Assembly (NCBI GenBank): GCA_963210315.1
Contig: OY723324.1
Coordinates: 868,001 to 932,000, forward strand
Direction: 5' to 3'
DNA from: Rhynchopus euleeides
Taxonomy: Eukaryota > Euglenozoa > Diplonemea > Diplonemida > Diplonemidae
DNA: 64,000 nt
Shown here: positions 21,577 to 30,972 of the stretch, piece after piece
Layout of the letters: every line of letters begins with the position of its first letter
Numbering within the stretch: the first letter of the stretch is position 1
Made by a program: the position numbers and the translations under genes
Notes under the pieces: model-generated
What the model was told of the DNA's origin: nothing
The model's database searches: none
The model's input: the letters and a program-made list of their open reading frames with translations, nothing else

Positions 21577-23865
21577 CACGGATGACGTACGAATCGTAAT
21601 ATCGTATCATATCGTAAATACGATAGGTATCGTATTTTTTAAGGCGATATCGCAATATATCGCAATATATCGTATTTATATCGTGTTTAGTCAGCTTTGA
21701 TATCGTATGCGATATGCCCATATCGCACTATTACTACAGGCTTCTGAGGGAGGCAATGGGATGGCTAGGTGGCCACATGAGACAACACCACAAGGATGGG
21801 ATACGGCTAAGTGGTGGTACGCCCCAAGACGTCCCGCCACCTCTCTTCCGACGCCTCCAGCACTTCATCAGCAATCACCTCCTGGGCAACTGCTTCCGGG
21901 TCCATCACCTCCATGAGTTTAAAGAACTCTCTTGAGGAAAACGTGTCCCACAGCTCTTTGAGAAGTTGTTGTTCCTCGTTGGTGACGTGTTGGATGCTCT
22001 TCCATACTTCCCCCACGACAAAGCAGGACTTCTGATCGCTGGGGGGGTTGCTTATCCAGAGGAAGAACTGTAGGAGGCTCTGTGCATCGTCTGGATCTCC
22101 GAGAGCATGTCCCCCCACCCATCCCCTCCGATCAAATGTGCTAACTCTCGGACACTTTGCGGTTTGTTGCAAGCAGGTCGGTCCGGGGTGCCACATGCTC
22201 AACGACGTGAAACAGCGCTGACCACCTCGTTTCTGAGGTGGTGCGCGGCGCCTGTGAGAAGAAGGTCACGAACTGGATGGCGAGGGGGAAGCGCTTCGTG
22301 TAGAAGTCTTTGCAACATTTGTTGGCGTGATGCCCCAAACACCACACCGACAGACGCCCTGTGAGCTTGATGAGGCGCTGGTTTGTCGCGCATCTGTCCA
22401 TGTTGACAGACGCGATCGTAAACGAGTAGTCGCATTCGAGCCGCTGCAGCACATCTTCAAGCATCACTGCGTCAGGGCTCACCCCAGCCTGAACACCTCA
22501 ACGCACACCAGCAGCGGTTGTTGCCCAACATATGCAGTCACAGCGAGGTACGAGGTGTGGATCGATGCTGCTGTAGTTCCGTCGATGCCAATAGGCACGG
22601 TGCGACCTTTGAGAGCATCTTTCAGCGCCTTCAGAAGTGCATCCGTGTGGCTGCTGTGTTTCTGCAAGAGGGCGCGTCCGCTGGGCATGTTCGGGTACAG
22701 GTGTTTCCGAATCGCCAACACCACAAGCTCCGCCTGGCTGGCCGTGGTATTGCCGACGCAAAGTGAATACGACAGGTCACTCACGAATTCCGGTGCTGGA
22801 TTGGCTCCGTGCGCCTTCTGCTGCCCCCCTTGCCTGTCGCCGTTCTTGTCTTCACCGCCCGACTGCTTCTTCTTCTGGCGCTCGACCGCACGGGCGGGTG
22901 ATGGCGAGTTTTGATCCGGAAAAAGGGGTGCTAAAAAAAATTGCTCGCGCGCTTCGCGCGCGAGCACCTCATGCAATGCACGCGTATATCCGCAACAACA
23001 TTCGTTCTGATCGATACGCTTTGCAATGTGCGGTGTGAGTGGACAACGAGGAAGTCGTACAGACTTCGTTGTGTAGGGATGGTAGTCTGCACGTACTCCG
23101 TCTTCACTCACGACCATGTCGCACTCCTGGTGTTGTGCCGTTTCCCACTTGCCATGGTACACCAAATGGTACATGCACACTCGACAGGTGCACAGCACAG
23201 GGGTTTAGGGGGCGGAGCCCCCCAGCCGCCGGAGGCCACGGTAGCGAACATCTGGCCTTCTCCTTCGCGTTCTGGGACTCTTTGGATCAATTGCGGTTCG
23301 TAGTGGGGCACGAACCCAGGGACGCTCGTTGTTGGGAAGTTGTGCAGGTCGATGAGTGGGAAACTGTCTGAAACCTGTGAAAAATTCCACCCCCAAAAAA
23401 ATGCCGAAACTCGCCGTCGGGTTTTCGGGGGAAAAACACAAATGGAGAATTTCGCCCCCAAACTCGCCATCGGGAGAACACTGGGGTTTGCGGGTTTGCA
23501 GAGACGCGACATCCTTGACGGCGTACACGTCTTTGGCATCGCCTTGCAGCTTATCATGACGTGTTTTCGCTGTCACGTAGCTCACTCGCGCCCCTGCTTT
23601 CTGCTTCGCCAGCTGCTCTTTGAGAGCCTTTGGCTTCGGAGTGGGTGACTCATCTGGGGTGGTGGTGGTAGTCTCGCCGCCCCTCGTTGGTGTGCTGGGT
23701 GCCTTTTTCCCCGGTGCCCACCCCGTGTGGCCATGCATCATCCTAAACGATTCGTAATATCGCATAAGATCGTATTTTATATCGTAATCGTATACGATAT
23801 AATGCGATATAAAATACGATATGCACGATTCGTATTTCACCATTACGATTCGTACGTCATCCGTG
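21577..23865. mobile_element. hAT-like DNA transposon, degenerate
   Basis: Inverted ends CACGGATGACGTACGAATCG at 21577 and its complement ending at 23865, with the 6-bp direct repeat ATATCA on both sides (21571-21576, 23866-23871). Subterminal DNA is rich in ATATCGTA-type repeats. It contains a broken transposase on the - strand (see 21807-23741). The CACGG start resembles the other family, but the target duplication is 6 bp, not 2 bp, so I treat it as separate. Confidence 0.65.
21807..23741 (-). pseudogene. hAT-like transposase, frameshifted remnants
   Basis: Reading right to left: a basic Thr/Pro/Lys-rich start from ATG 23741 (MMHGHTGWAPGKK); a block to 22479 with IGIDGTTAASIHTSYLAVTA, like the Asp-bearing strand of hAT/DUF659 proteins; a block in another frame (22482-22141) with CLGHHANKCCKDF and ETRWSALFHVV, like the family's C..H..N..VKD and TRW motifs; and a C-terminal block in a third frame (22202-21807) rich in Glu/Leu. 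Two frameshifts and an inserted GC-rich repeat (23200-23245, - strand) break it. Family assignment rests on motif order only; it is not functional as read. Confidence 0.5.
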
Positions 23866-24929
23866 ATATCAAGTAAAAATACAAGTATAATAGTTGACAT
23901 GCAAGTATTATACTTGTATTTTTACTTGATATACATGTATTTTACATGTATATTTCAGGCATATACATGTATTATACATGTATAATAGTTGACATGCAAG
24001 TATTATACATGTATAATACATGTATATACTTGTAGTTATACATGTAAAATTTACAAGATCCCACCGTGTGTGTATGGGAGGGGGGGGGGGGGGAGGAGTG
24101 GTGTGATCCGGCATCGGCACTGAAGAAGCACTCTTGGCATTGGCTGTGTGCTCCATGCGATACAAGCGAGCTGTGGTGGAGTGGGGGCGGGGGGGTGAGA
24201 GTTTCCTCTGCGTGGGAACTTACCGTTGTGGGTGGGAGGGGGGGGTGGTGTGGCGTGAGGGAGTGTTTTACAGGGTGGGCGTGAGTTCATTTTTTTCCCG
24301 GTTCATTTTTTGTTCTCTCTCTTTTTGTTTATTACGCGCTCTGCCACACAAACCCCCCCACCTCCCCCCCAAGCGAAAACCATCCCACGCGTGTGGGGTC
24401 TCCACTCGGGTCTCGTGCCAACGAACTGTTGCCACGGCTGTTGTCAACTCGCTAAGCCGCCCTCTCTCAGACTCTGTGATCTCCATCTTGCCCCCGTTCT
24501 GCTGTCCCTCACAAAGAGTGCGCATGTGGTGTGGAACGCAGCGACGCCAAAAAAAATCTCAGAACAAAGCCCATACCTGAATGTTGCCCGGTATGAGTAT
24601 AAGGATTTTCAGAATTGCCAATATTTTTTTTTCGTGGTGGTTCAGGCCCAACTGGTCCGAACAAATTATGTTTCCGGAGAGAAAAAATTACCATGGCGTG
24701 AGCCACGGATCCCAATGATGCAAATAAACACATTTTCGGGAGGAGGAAAAAATGGACCAAAAATGGGGCGGGCGGGGCCAGCCGGGGCCTGGACCCTGTA
24801 CTCAGTGTCTGTCATTGAACATCTGGCTCTGAGGCAACGATCCAGCCCGCACTGACGAGCCTTGGCGCCCTCATCGAACCCTTGGGAGCAATTTACCCAA
24901 GTTCAGGAAGATGGGCTGTACCGCACAAG

Positions 24930-25265
24930 GAACAGATGTTCAGTACCGTGGCCTCCGGCGGCTGGGGCTCCGCCCCCCAGGCCCCCCTGTGACGTATGCC
25001 TGTCGACCAAGCCCTTTGGGATCACATCAGGTCATGGAATTCAGAGACCGCCCTCAGGAGGACGCACCCAACTCATCACAGAATCTGTCCCCCACAAGGA
25101 ACAGATGTTCGCTACCGTGGCCTCCGGCGGCTGGGGGGCTCCGCCCCCCAGACCCCCCTGTGGACCTCTTTGCATTCTCTGGACCACCTCTGAGGGTGCA
25201 CCACTCTCCTCTCCGGGTCAAACTGCATATTCCCACGCTTTCTCGTGTTTCTGTACGGGGTCTAA
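24930..25265. repeat. ~168-bp GC-rich repeat, tandem pair
   Basis: Two adjacent copies sharing AGGAACAGATGTTC, then TACCGTGGCCTCCGGCGGCT, a GGGGCTCCGCCCC hairpin and AGACCCCCCTGTG. Another adjacent pair occurs at about 36590-36850, and a single inverted copy at 23200-23245, inside transposons. It looks like a small mobile or satellite-like repeat. Confidence 0.6.
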
Positions 25266-25552
25266 TAAAAGATGGACTCATCGACAGAACACGTCCGGGG
25301 GCACCAGGGATTCCAATGTTCCGAAACATGCCGTTTTCGGGGTTTTTCGGGTCACCTGCGGTGCGCACGGCCCAAAAAATGGGGCGAAACAGGCCACGAA
25401 AACCAAGAAAAAACTGAGTATAAATACCGGGTTTTTGGCCGCTTTTTGTCAGAATAAGCTTCAGGTATGACAAAGCCCCAGGGCGGGCTGGTTGCTTTCT
25501 GTGAACAGGTTAGCCGTGTTGTATTGTGCACCACAGTACTGCATGGTGTGGA

Positions 25553-25616
25553 AAAGTGTGTGTGTGGGGGGGATGAGGGGCGCTTCTGCCCCTCATCCCC
25601 CCCACACACACACTTT
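25553..25616. repeat. Perfect 29-bp inverted repeat, 6-nt loop
   Basis: Arms 25553-25581 and 25588-25616 are perfect complements: AAA, five GT repeats, seven G, then ATGAGGGGC. The loop is GCTTCT. It would form a very stable hairpin in DNA or RNA. Confidence 0.8.
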
Positions 25617-26503
25617 ATTCCCCCCCCACCATTTCGTCATTTCCCTTTTTGGTGCCGTCCCCGCCTTCCCCTGCCATTTGCATCTCTTCTTCCGTGTGCG
25701 CCTTTGCCTGCATGTCGCCCGAGTCGCTCGAAAAAAGCCCCCCCCCCCTCCTCCCCGCCCCCCCCCCCCACCCCGCTCAGCAAACCCCGGATCACGCGGG
25801 GGCCCCGGCCCCTCGTGAACTCCTCTGTGACTCTTCCTGCTGTTCTGTGTAGGCCTGTTGGGGGCATTGCCCCCAGCCAATGCCAACCCCCACACCCACA
25901 CCCCCCACGCCCCGCCCCCCTCCGCCAGTGTTCGTATCTTTTGTAAAGCTCTAAAAAAATGCATACGATGGACACTGACTGCCCCCCCCACCCCACCCGA
26001 CCCACCACCCATTCTGTTCAATAGGGAGTGTGCACTGCATCGTTTATTTATGTCTTAGAGTGAGGGTGGGGGGGGGGGGGTCGGGTGGAGGTTGCAATGC
26101 ACGGTGGCCTGGTCAGACCCTGACCAGGTCAAAACCTGGTCAAATCTTGACCAGGTCAGACCTGGTCATTGACTAGGTCTGACCTGGTCATGACCAGGTC
26201 ATTTTCACCCATTTTAACCGGGGGAACATGCTGAGTGGCCAAGCAGGGGGAACAATTCGCATATTCCGGACTCTCTCCGGCTGTTCTGGAAAGTATGAGT
26301 CAAAAGGGTTCAACCATACCCCCAGCCGAGAAAGAAATCGAAGCTTGAATCATGTTGGGCACAGGGGGAAAATGGTCAAGAATTGGCCAAAATTACCAAT
26401 AAAATATGATGCGGGATGATGAGGGGCAGGGGGGTGGCGGGGTAGGGGAGGGTGGGGGCAGAGGTCGGCGACGAAACTTCATTATCAGCAGCTTTCTGAG
26501 GGC

Positions 26504-28493
26504 TTAGTGATCCTCCCAGTGTTCCTTCATTCCTCCTGCTGGTACCTCCACAAGGCACAGCGGGCAGCGGGTTGGGGTCAGTTTGCCCTTGTGCTGGGCG
26601 TAAAAGTGCTGACTCAAGCCATTTTTTTTCACCCGACGGCCACACAACGGACACTGCGTTTGACACATTGTACAAGGGAGGTTGCTTCCAGCCCTGTGTT
26701 TTGCGTCGTAATGTGCGAACAGTGCACCCCCATTGTCGAATGTCTTGTTGCATATGACGCAGTTCATTAGTTCGTCGTCGTCGTCGTCGTCTTCCCCTCC
26801 TTCGGCTTCATCTTCTTCCGCTTCTTCACACTCTTCCCCTTCTTCCTCTTCTTCGGGATCTTCGTTGTCGTCATCGGCTTCACAGGCCCGTGCTGCCTTG
26901 CCTAACACGCCGTCCTTCGCATCCTGGGTGTGGATCGGCGGCTGCTTGTCGCAGAGGCAAATACGGAGACCACGCGGTTTGTTGCAGGCAGCATCGCCAG
27001 TCAGTAACCAGCCATCGGAACACTTGCCGAGCGAATCGATCGGGCCGACAGGGGTTACCCGACTACTTAGACCGAGAGTCGTGAGACGGTGCCGAAACGA
27101 ATCGAAGTTTTTCATCCATACGGGACCCGCTGTCATGCACTCCCCGCACAACGATATGGCATTGTATTGCAAGAGGGTACACGAAGATTCTTGCGGGGTC
27201 GTTGCCGAAACTGGTGCGGGTGCATAGTTTGCCAGCTCGAACATCATCAGGTCCCTCTCCCGGAAACGAGCAGATGTTGTCCTGGCCCGCGCTTTCCTCT
27301 CCCCATTCTCCCTCTCGAACGCTTCGTCAGAGAGAGCGAATAGGTGGCAGTCCTCAGGATCGAACCAGTGACTTGCACTGTGGACATAGGCACCGCCTCG
27401 GTGATATGAACTCTTCGGAAGGAACCATTCAAGCAAGAACACGAACAGGTGATAAGACAAAATGGCGAACAGAAACTCTTTTGCATGAGTTCCACGAATA
27501 TGAAAATGCACACTGATGTCTTGATATCTGAAGTAGGTTAAGCACTGCACGCACCAGCAGAGGAGCTTTGCAGGCCCTGTTGTTTTTTTTTTCAAGCAGG
27601 CGGAGCATCTCACGAGCCTGCGTTCCAGTCATGTTACTCATCTTCTCACGCTCAAGGAGCGCCCTTCCCTCAGGGAGGACCTTCAAGATCAGCCAAATCA
27701 GACCTTTTACGTCGTGGAGAGCTGGGGTAACTGTATAACACGGGGAGTAGAGAGATGAAGCTAGCGGGCAAGAAAACCCCATGTTATGCATTTCTTGAAC
27801 AGATAGCCGTTGACACATGTGCAACATCGCAACCCAATCCTCTCTGCGGGTCGAGCAAAATGCACTTCTGTGGCCCGATCCCCCGAGTCCAGTGAACAGT
27901 GACCACAGCTCTGCATGGTCACCTCCCACTTGGGATACAGGAATGCTAAAGCACTTCTCACGTGCGGTGATCTTGCTGCTGCGAACTTTCTGAAGCTGTT
28001 TGGGGAATACGAAAGTAAAGTAATCGTGAAACGGAAGTTTTTTCACATCTGTCACAGTCAGATGTGCACACCCCACATGACCACATTGAAGTGCGGCAGA
28101 GAGCCGCACTCGGTGGTTTCTTCCCTTGAACGAGTTACCCAGAGTATAGCCGTCGAGCATGATCAAACATGTCACAGGGACAGCTTGCAGGTTGCTCAGG
28201 GAAGAGCGTGGCAAGAAAGCGAGGAGATAAAGGAGAACAGGAAGAAGTTCTCCGAGCAGGGATTCTGCGGTCTTGCGCAGATGCTGCTCCCGTTTCGCCA
28301 CAGCAGTGCGGCTGAGCTCCAGCCTTGCTGCGCTGTGCCCTTCCGCCACGAGCTGCCGATTCACCGTCGCCGAAATTTTCGCCAGTCCACGCTGTGACAC
28401 ATTCACATCGAATCTTGACTGGCGCACGCCTTCACCGATCACCCTATCGCGCTGTCGGGATGCATTACTTGGCAAACCCTTCTTGCCTGTCAT
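26504..28493 (-). pseudogene. ORF2: putative RAG1/CMC-like recombinase with C2H2 fingers
   Basis: Two overlapping frames (28493-27429 and 27613-26504) join at an A10 run (complement of about 27581-27592) to give about 660 residues; the related gene at 36119-37924 confirms that both frames belong together. Candidate catalytic sites: CLIMLD (Asp 114), compare CLMLAD around RAG1 D600; a GHRSAFC knuckle near 207-213, then PALHDVKG (Asp 261), compare ALHCDIGN around D708; and DEAFERENGERK (Glu near 392), compare the SEGNESGNK region around E962. An acidic stretch and three C2H2 fingers close the protein (CVIC...H, CPLC...H, CPLC...H). These matches are short and made by eye, and the spacing from the second Asp to the Glu is shorter than in RAG1. 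CACTA/EnSpm-type transposase is an alternative. The frameshift could be mutation, sequencing error or programmed slippage. Confidence 0.55.
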
Positions 28494-28690
28494 TGGAACC
28501 CTTCTTGCCTGTCATTGGACTTAACCTGCATGGGAATGATGTGTACTATCAAGGAGTGTCGGCGAGTGAGCGCAAGGCGAGCGAAGAGTGCAACAGTATC
28601 ACAAGCGGAAAATAGGTGGTGGGGCATTCAAGGCAGGGCACTCTCTTCTCCATTCTTTTACACTCTTTGATACGTCACAATCAGATGTGA

Positions 28691-29707
28691 TCAGATGTGG
28701 TCAAACGTTATGCCATTGCCGATGGGACCCTCGTCCTCCTCGTTCTCGCTGGCATCCTGATGCTCGGGAGCAGCGGGTCCAGCGGAGTCAGCATCCTTGT
28801 CGTTGTCACTCACGACGATATTGAGGCACGCCCACTGGTCGGGCTTCTTCGTCACCACCGCCTGCCTTACCACCGCGTTCACCAACTGGATGTCGATGGT
28901 CACGACACCCTGCCCCTGCGTTGCCTGTGGTGTTGCCCCCACCGCCACAATGAACGGATCCGGTATGTGGAACGTTCGGGCGTGCAGACCATTCGGAACC
29001 TCGCTCTTGTAGGGCAGGTCCCTCATGACCGTGACAGTCATGACCGATCCGTCGAGGACAAGTGGGTGCTCGTCGGGCACGTTAGCTCCCGGACCTACCT
29101 CTACGATGATCCGGTAGAAGGGGACGTCTGCTATCGAATGCCTCCCGATCTGCGAGATTGGGGGGTACGGGATCATTTGTTTTTCAGCTGCCTTCGAAGA
29201 AGTACTGCCCACCGCGCTCTGAGCTGTGTGCAGCTTCTTCATGTCGGCTCCCAGCACCTCATCCGAGCACCCCGCCTCCTTCAGCACCTCGTATTCGGAC
29301 GAGTTCTTGTCGGCGCTCGTGAGGCGCTTCATGCCGACTCCGATGAATACGGTGTCGGAGTTGCCAGCTACACGCATGGAGTAGACTGCGGGCAGCGTCT
29401 TCGCCTTCTTCTTGTCGGCCACTTCGCTCCGTGTCAGCTTCCTGCCCCACTCCGTGCCAAAGTGGGTGGCGATGGCTTTGGTGAGGTTGCCACCCGCACA
29501 CTCCACCCGCGTCCCCTCGGCTGGGACAACCTTCTCGAACAGCGACGCGAGGCTGCTGTGAAACAGCTCGCCGCCCTTCCGCTTTACAATGTAAAGCTTG
29601 ACGAACGAGAGCAGGGTGTTGGGCTCTGCGTCCTTCTCCTCCACACCACCCTTGGCCGCCTTCGACGCCTTCTGCGTGGCCTGGGATGATGCAGACCTCT
29701 TCGACAT
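28691..29707 (-). CDS. ORF1 of CACGGTGG transposon, unknown function
   Basis: 338 aa from ATG at 29707 (MSKRSASSQATQK) to the stop at 28691; an upstream in-frame ATG at 29887 lies in terminal-repeat DNA and is rejected. The N-terminus is basic and disordered. Residues about 30-130 are mixed helix/strand with VKRKGGELFHSSLASLFEKV and LPAVYSMRV; the middle (about 190-290) has alternating hydrophobic strands (YRIIVEVGPG, LVLDGSVMTVTVM, FHIPDPFIVAVG) typical of a beta-sandwich; the end is acidic (ENEEDEGP). A diverged relative is present in the element at 35200-38239, so the gene is part of the transposon. No known family was recognised. It lies 197 bp upstream of ORF2 on the same strand, so the two may be co-transcribed. 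Confidence 0.6.
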   Translation of the reverse strand: MSKRSASSQATQKASKAAKGGVEEKDAEPNTLLSFVKLYIVKRKGGELFHSSLASLFEKVVPAEGTRVECAGGNLTKAIATHFGTEWGRKLTRSEVADKKKAKTLPAVYSMRVAGNSDTVFIGVGMKRLTSADKNSSEYEVLKEAGCSDEVLGADMKKLHTAQSAVGSTSSKAAEKQMIPYPPISQIGRHSIADVPFYRIIVEVGPGANVPDEHPLVLDGSVMTVTVMRDLPYKSEVPNGLHARTFHIPDPFIVAVGATPQATQGQGVVTIDIQLVNAVVRQAVVTKKPDQWACLNIVVSDNDKDADSAGPAAPEHQDASENEEDEGPIGNGITFDHI

Positions 29708-30150
29708 TTTTTTTTGGGATTCTGAGGGGCTGGTGGTGACGTGACAAGAAGTTTGCAAAAGGGGGGAGGGACCCGGTGTGCGGCACTTGAGTGCGTCCAG
29801 GTGGGCAGGGAACCTGGGGGGGGGGGCCTCATTCCTTTTTGGTAGTTTTCGGCCAATTCTTGACCATTTTCCCCCTGTGCCCAACATGATTCAAGCTTCG
29901 ATTTCTTTCTCGACTCGGGGTATGGTTGAACCCTTTTGACTCATACTTTCCAGAACAGCCGGAGAGAGTCCGGAATATGCGAATTGTTCCCCCTGCTTGG
30001 CCACTCAGCATGTTCCCCCGGTTAAAATGGGTGAAAATGACCTGGTCATGACCAGGTCAGATCTGGCCATGACCAGGTCAGATTTGGTCATGACCTGGTC
30101 AGATTTGGACCTGGTCAAAACCTGGTCAGTCAGCTGACCAGGCCACCGTG

Positions 30151-30972
30151 TGGGGTCTCCCAATCCCTCAATGTGTGTGGGGGGGGGGGGGGGTAGCCTC
30201 ACCTTACCCTGCCCGCTGTACCAAGCAACGTAATGTGTGTGTGTGTGATACGCAAGACAGTCGGGGTTCTTTTGCGACATTGTTTGTCGGGAGGGGGGGG
30301 GGGGATGGGGGGAGGGGTAGGCCGTTGCATGGCAAACCTTGGAGGTGTAACTCGATGTGCGGTGGCGGGCCCACCCTTCTTGCTTGCGATGCGCGTGTTG
30401 TCTGTAGCCAAGGTGGTGAGATCGCATCAAGAATCGTGTGTGTTTTACCGTGCGTTTTTTCTTCTTCGGAGCTGTTCTGTTCCCCGCGTGTGTGCCTGCA
30501 TCCTTTCTTTTGTGTGTGATTCGCTTTTTTTGATAAGGCCCATTGGTTCAACGAAGAGCACCCTGTGGGAAGGGGCACGGAGCGATGAAGAGAGCGAGAG
30601 AGAGAACCAGCGATCCCTCCCAAAGTTGAAGTCGGGACGGGGGCGAGTGCCCAAAAAAAAATATGGATCTGAAAGAACGAAGGGGGGATGGCCGAACCCC
30701 TCTATCCCCCTTCCCACCCCCCCCCCCCCCCCCTGCAGGCACAGCCCTCCCGATGCCCTCCCATTGCCTTCTGCTGCCCCCCCACCACACACAATGCTGT
30801 ATCCCAGAAACCCACACACACACCCCCCACACACACACACCCTCCGGCAGGGGTACACGGGGCACCCGGCGGCTCGTCTGGCCTGCCCTCCTTCGGCTGC
30901 GGCTTTTGACACCCCACCCCCACGCCACCCCACCCCACCCACACACCCTTCCGTCTTTCACCTCCCGCTCCG
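30151..30972. other. Intergenic spacer
   Basis: G-runs at 30178-30193 and 30290-30315, poly-C near 30715-30733 followed by CTGCAG at 30734-30739, and CA-rich DNA up to the next ATG. These pyrimidine/AG sites may be trans-splice acceptors. No gene. Confidence 0.4.

Larger units (their letters stand above)
20717..24068. mobile_element. CACGGTGG foldback transposon with nested insertions
   Basis: Left end CACGGTGGGATCTTGTAAAT at 20717, right end the complement at 24068; flanks TG/TG support a 2-bp target duplication. The element's own DNA (20717-21240 and about 23872-24068) is almost wholly a palindrome made of smaller palindromes (TACATGTA, TACTTGTA, TTGCATGCAA). It has been split by a 329-bp MITE (21241-21569) and a 2.3-kb hAT-like element (21577-23865). 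Removing both restores the junction ATGTATATCAAGTAAAA, which is present uninterrupted in the sister element at 54580. The 20672-20911 open frame is just this repeat and is not a gene. Confidence 0.8.
24069..26099. other. Intergenic DNA with GC-rich repeats and hairpin
   Basis: Contains two copies of a ~168-bp repeat (about 24930-25097 and 25098-25265) with the core CCGGCGGCTGGGG...CCCCCCAGACCCCCC, and a perfect 29-bp inverted repeat at 25553-25616. Poly-G/C runs occur at 24080, 25620 and 25740. No convincing gene. Confidence 0.5.
26100..30150. mobile_element. CACGGTGG transposon encoding ORF1 and RAG1-like ORF2
   Basis: A 4051-bp element with inverted ends of about 300 bp (26100-26405 and 29840-30150) starting CACGGTGGCCTGGTCAG. 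Flanks TG at 26098-26099 and 30151-30152 support a 2-bp target duplication. Subterminal arrays of TGACCAGGTCA palindromes lie next to each end. It carries two - strand genes, ORF1 (28691-29707) and ORF2 (26504-28493), in that order. Ends, gene content and subterminal palindromes suggest a complete element, apart from one frameshift in ORF2. Confidence 0.85.

Noticed and set aside
21577..23865. Including this element in the CACGGTGG family because it starts CACGG
   Set aside because: Its target duplication is 6 bp and its transposase remnant is hAT-like.
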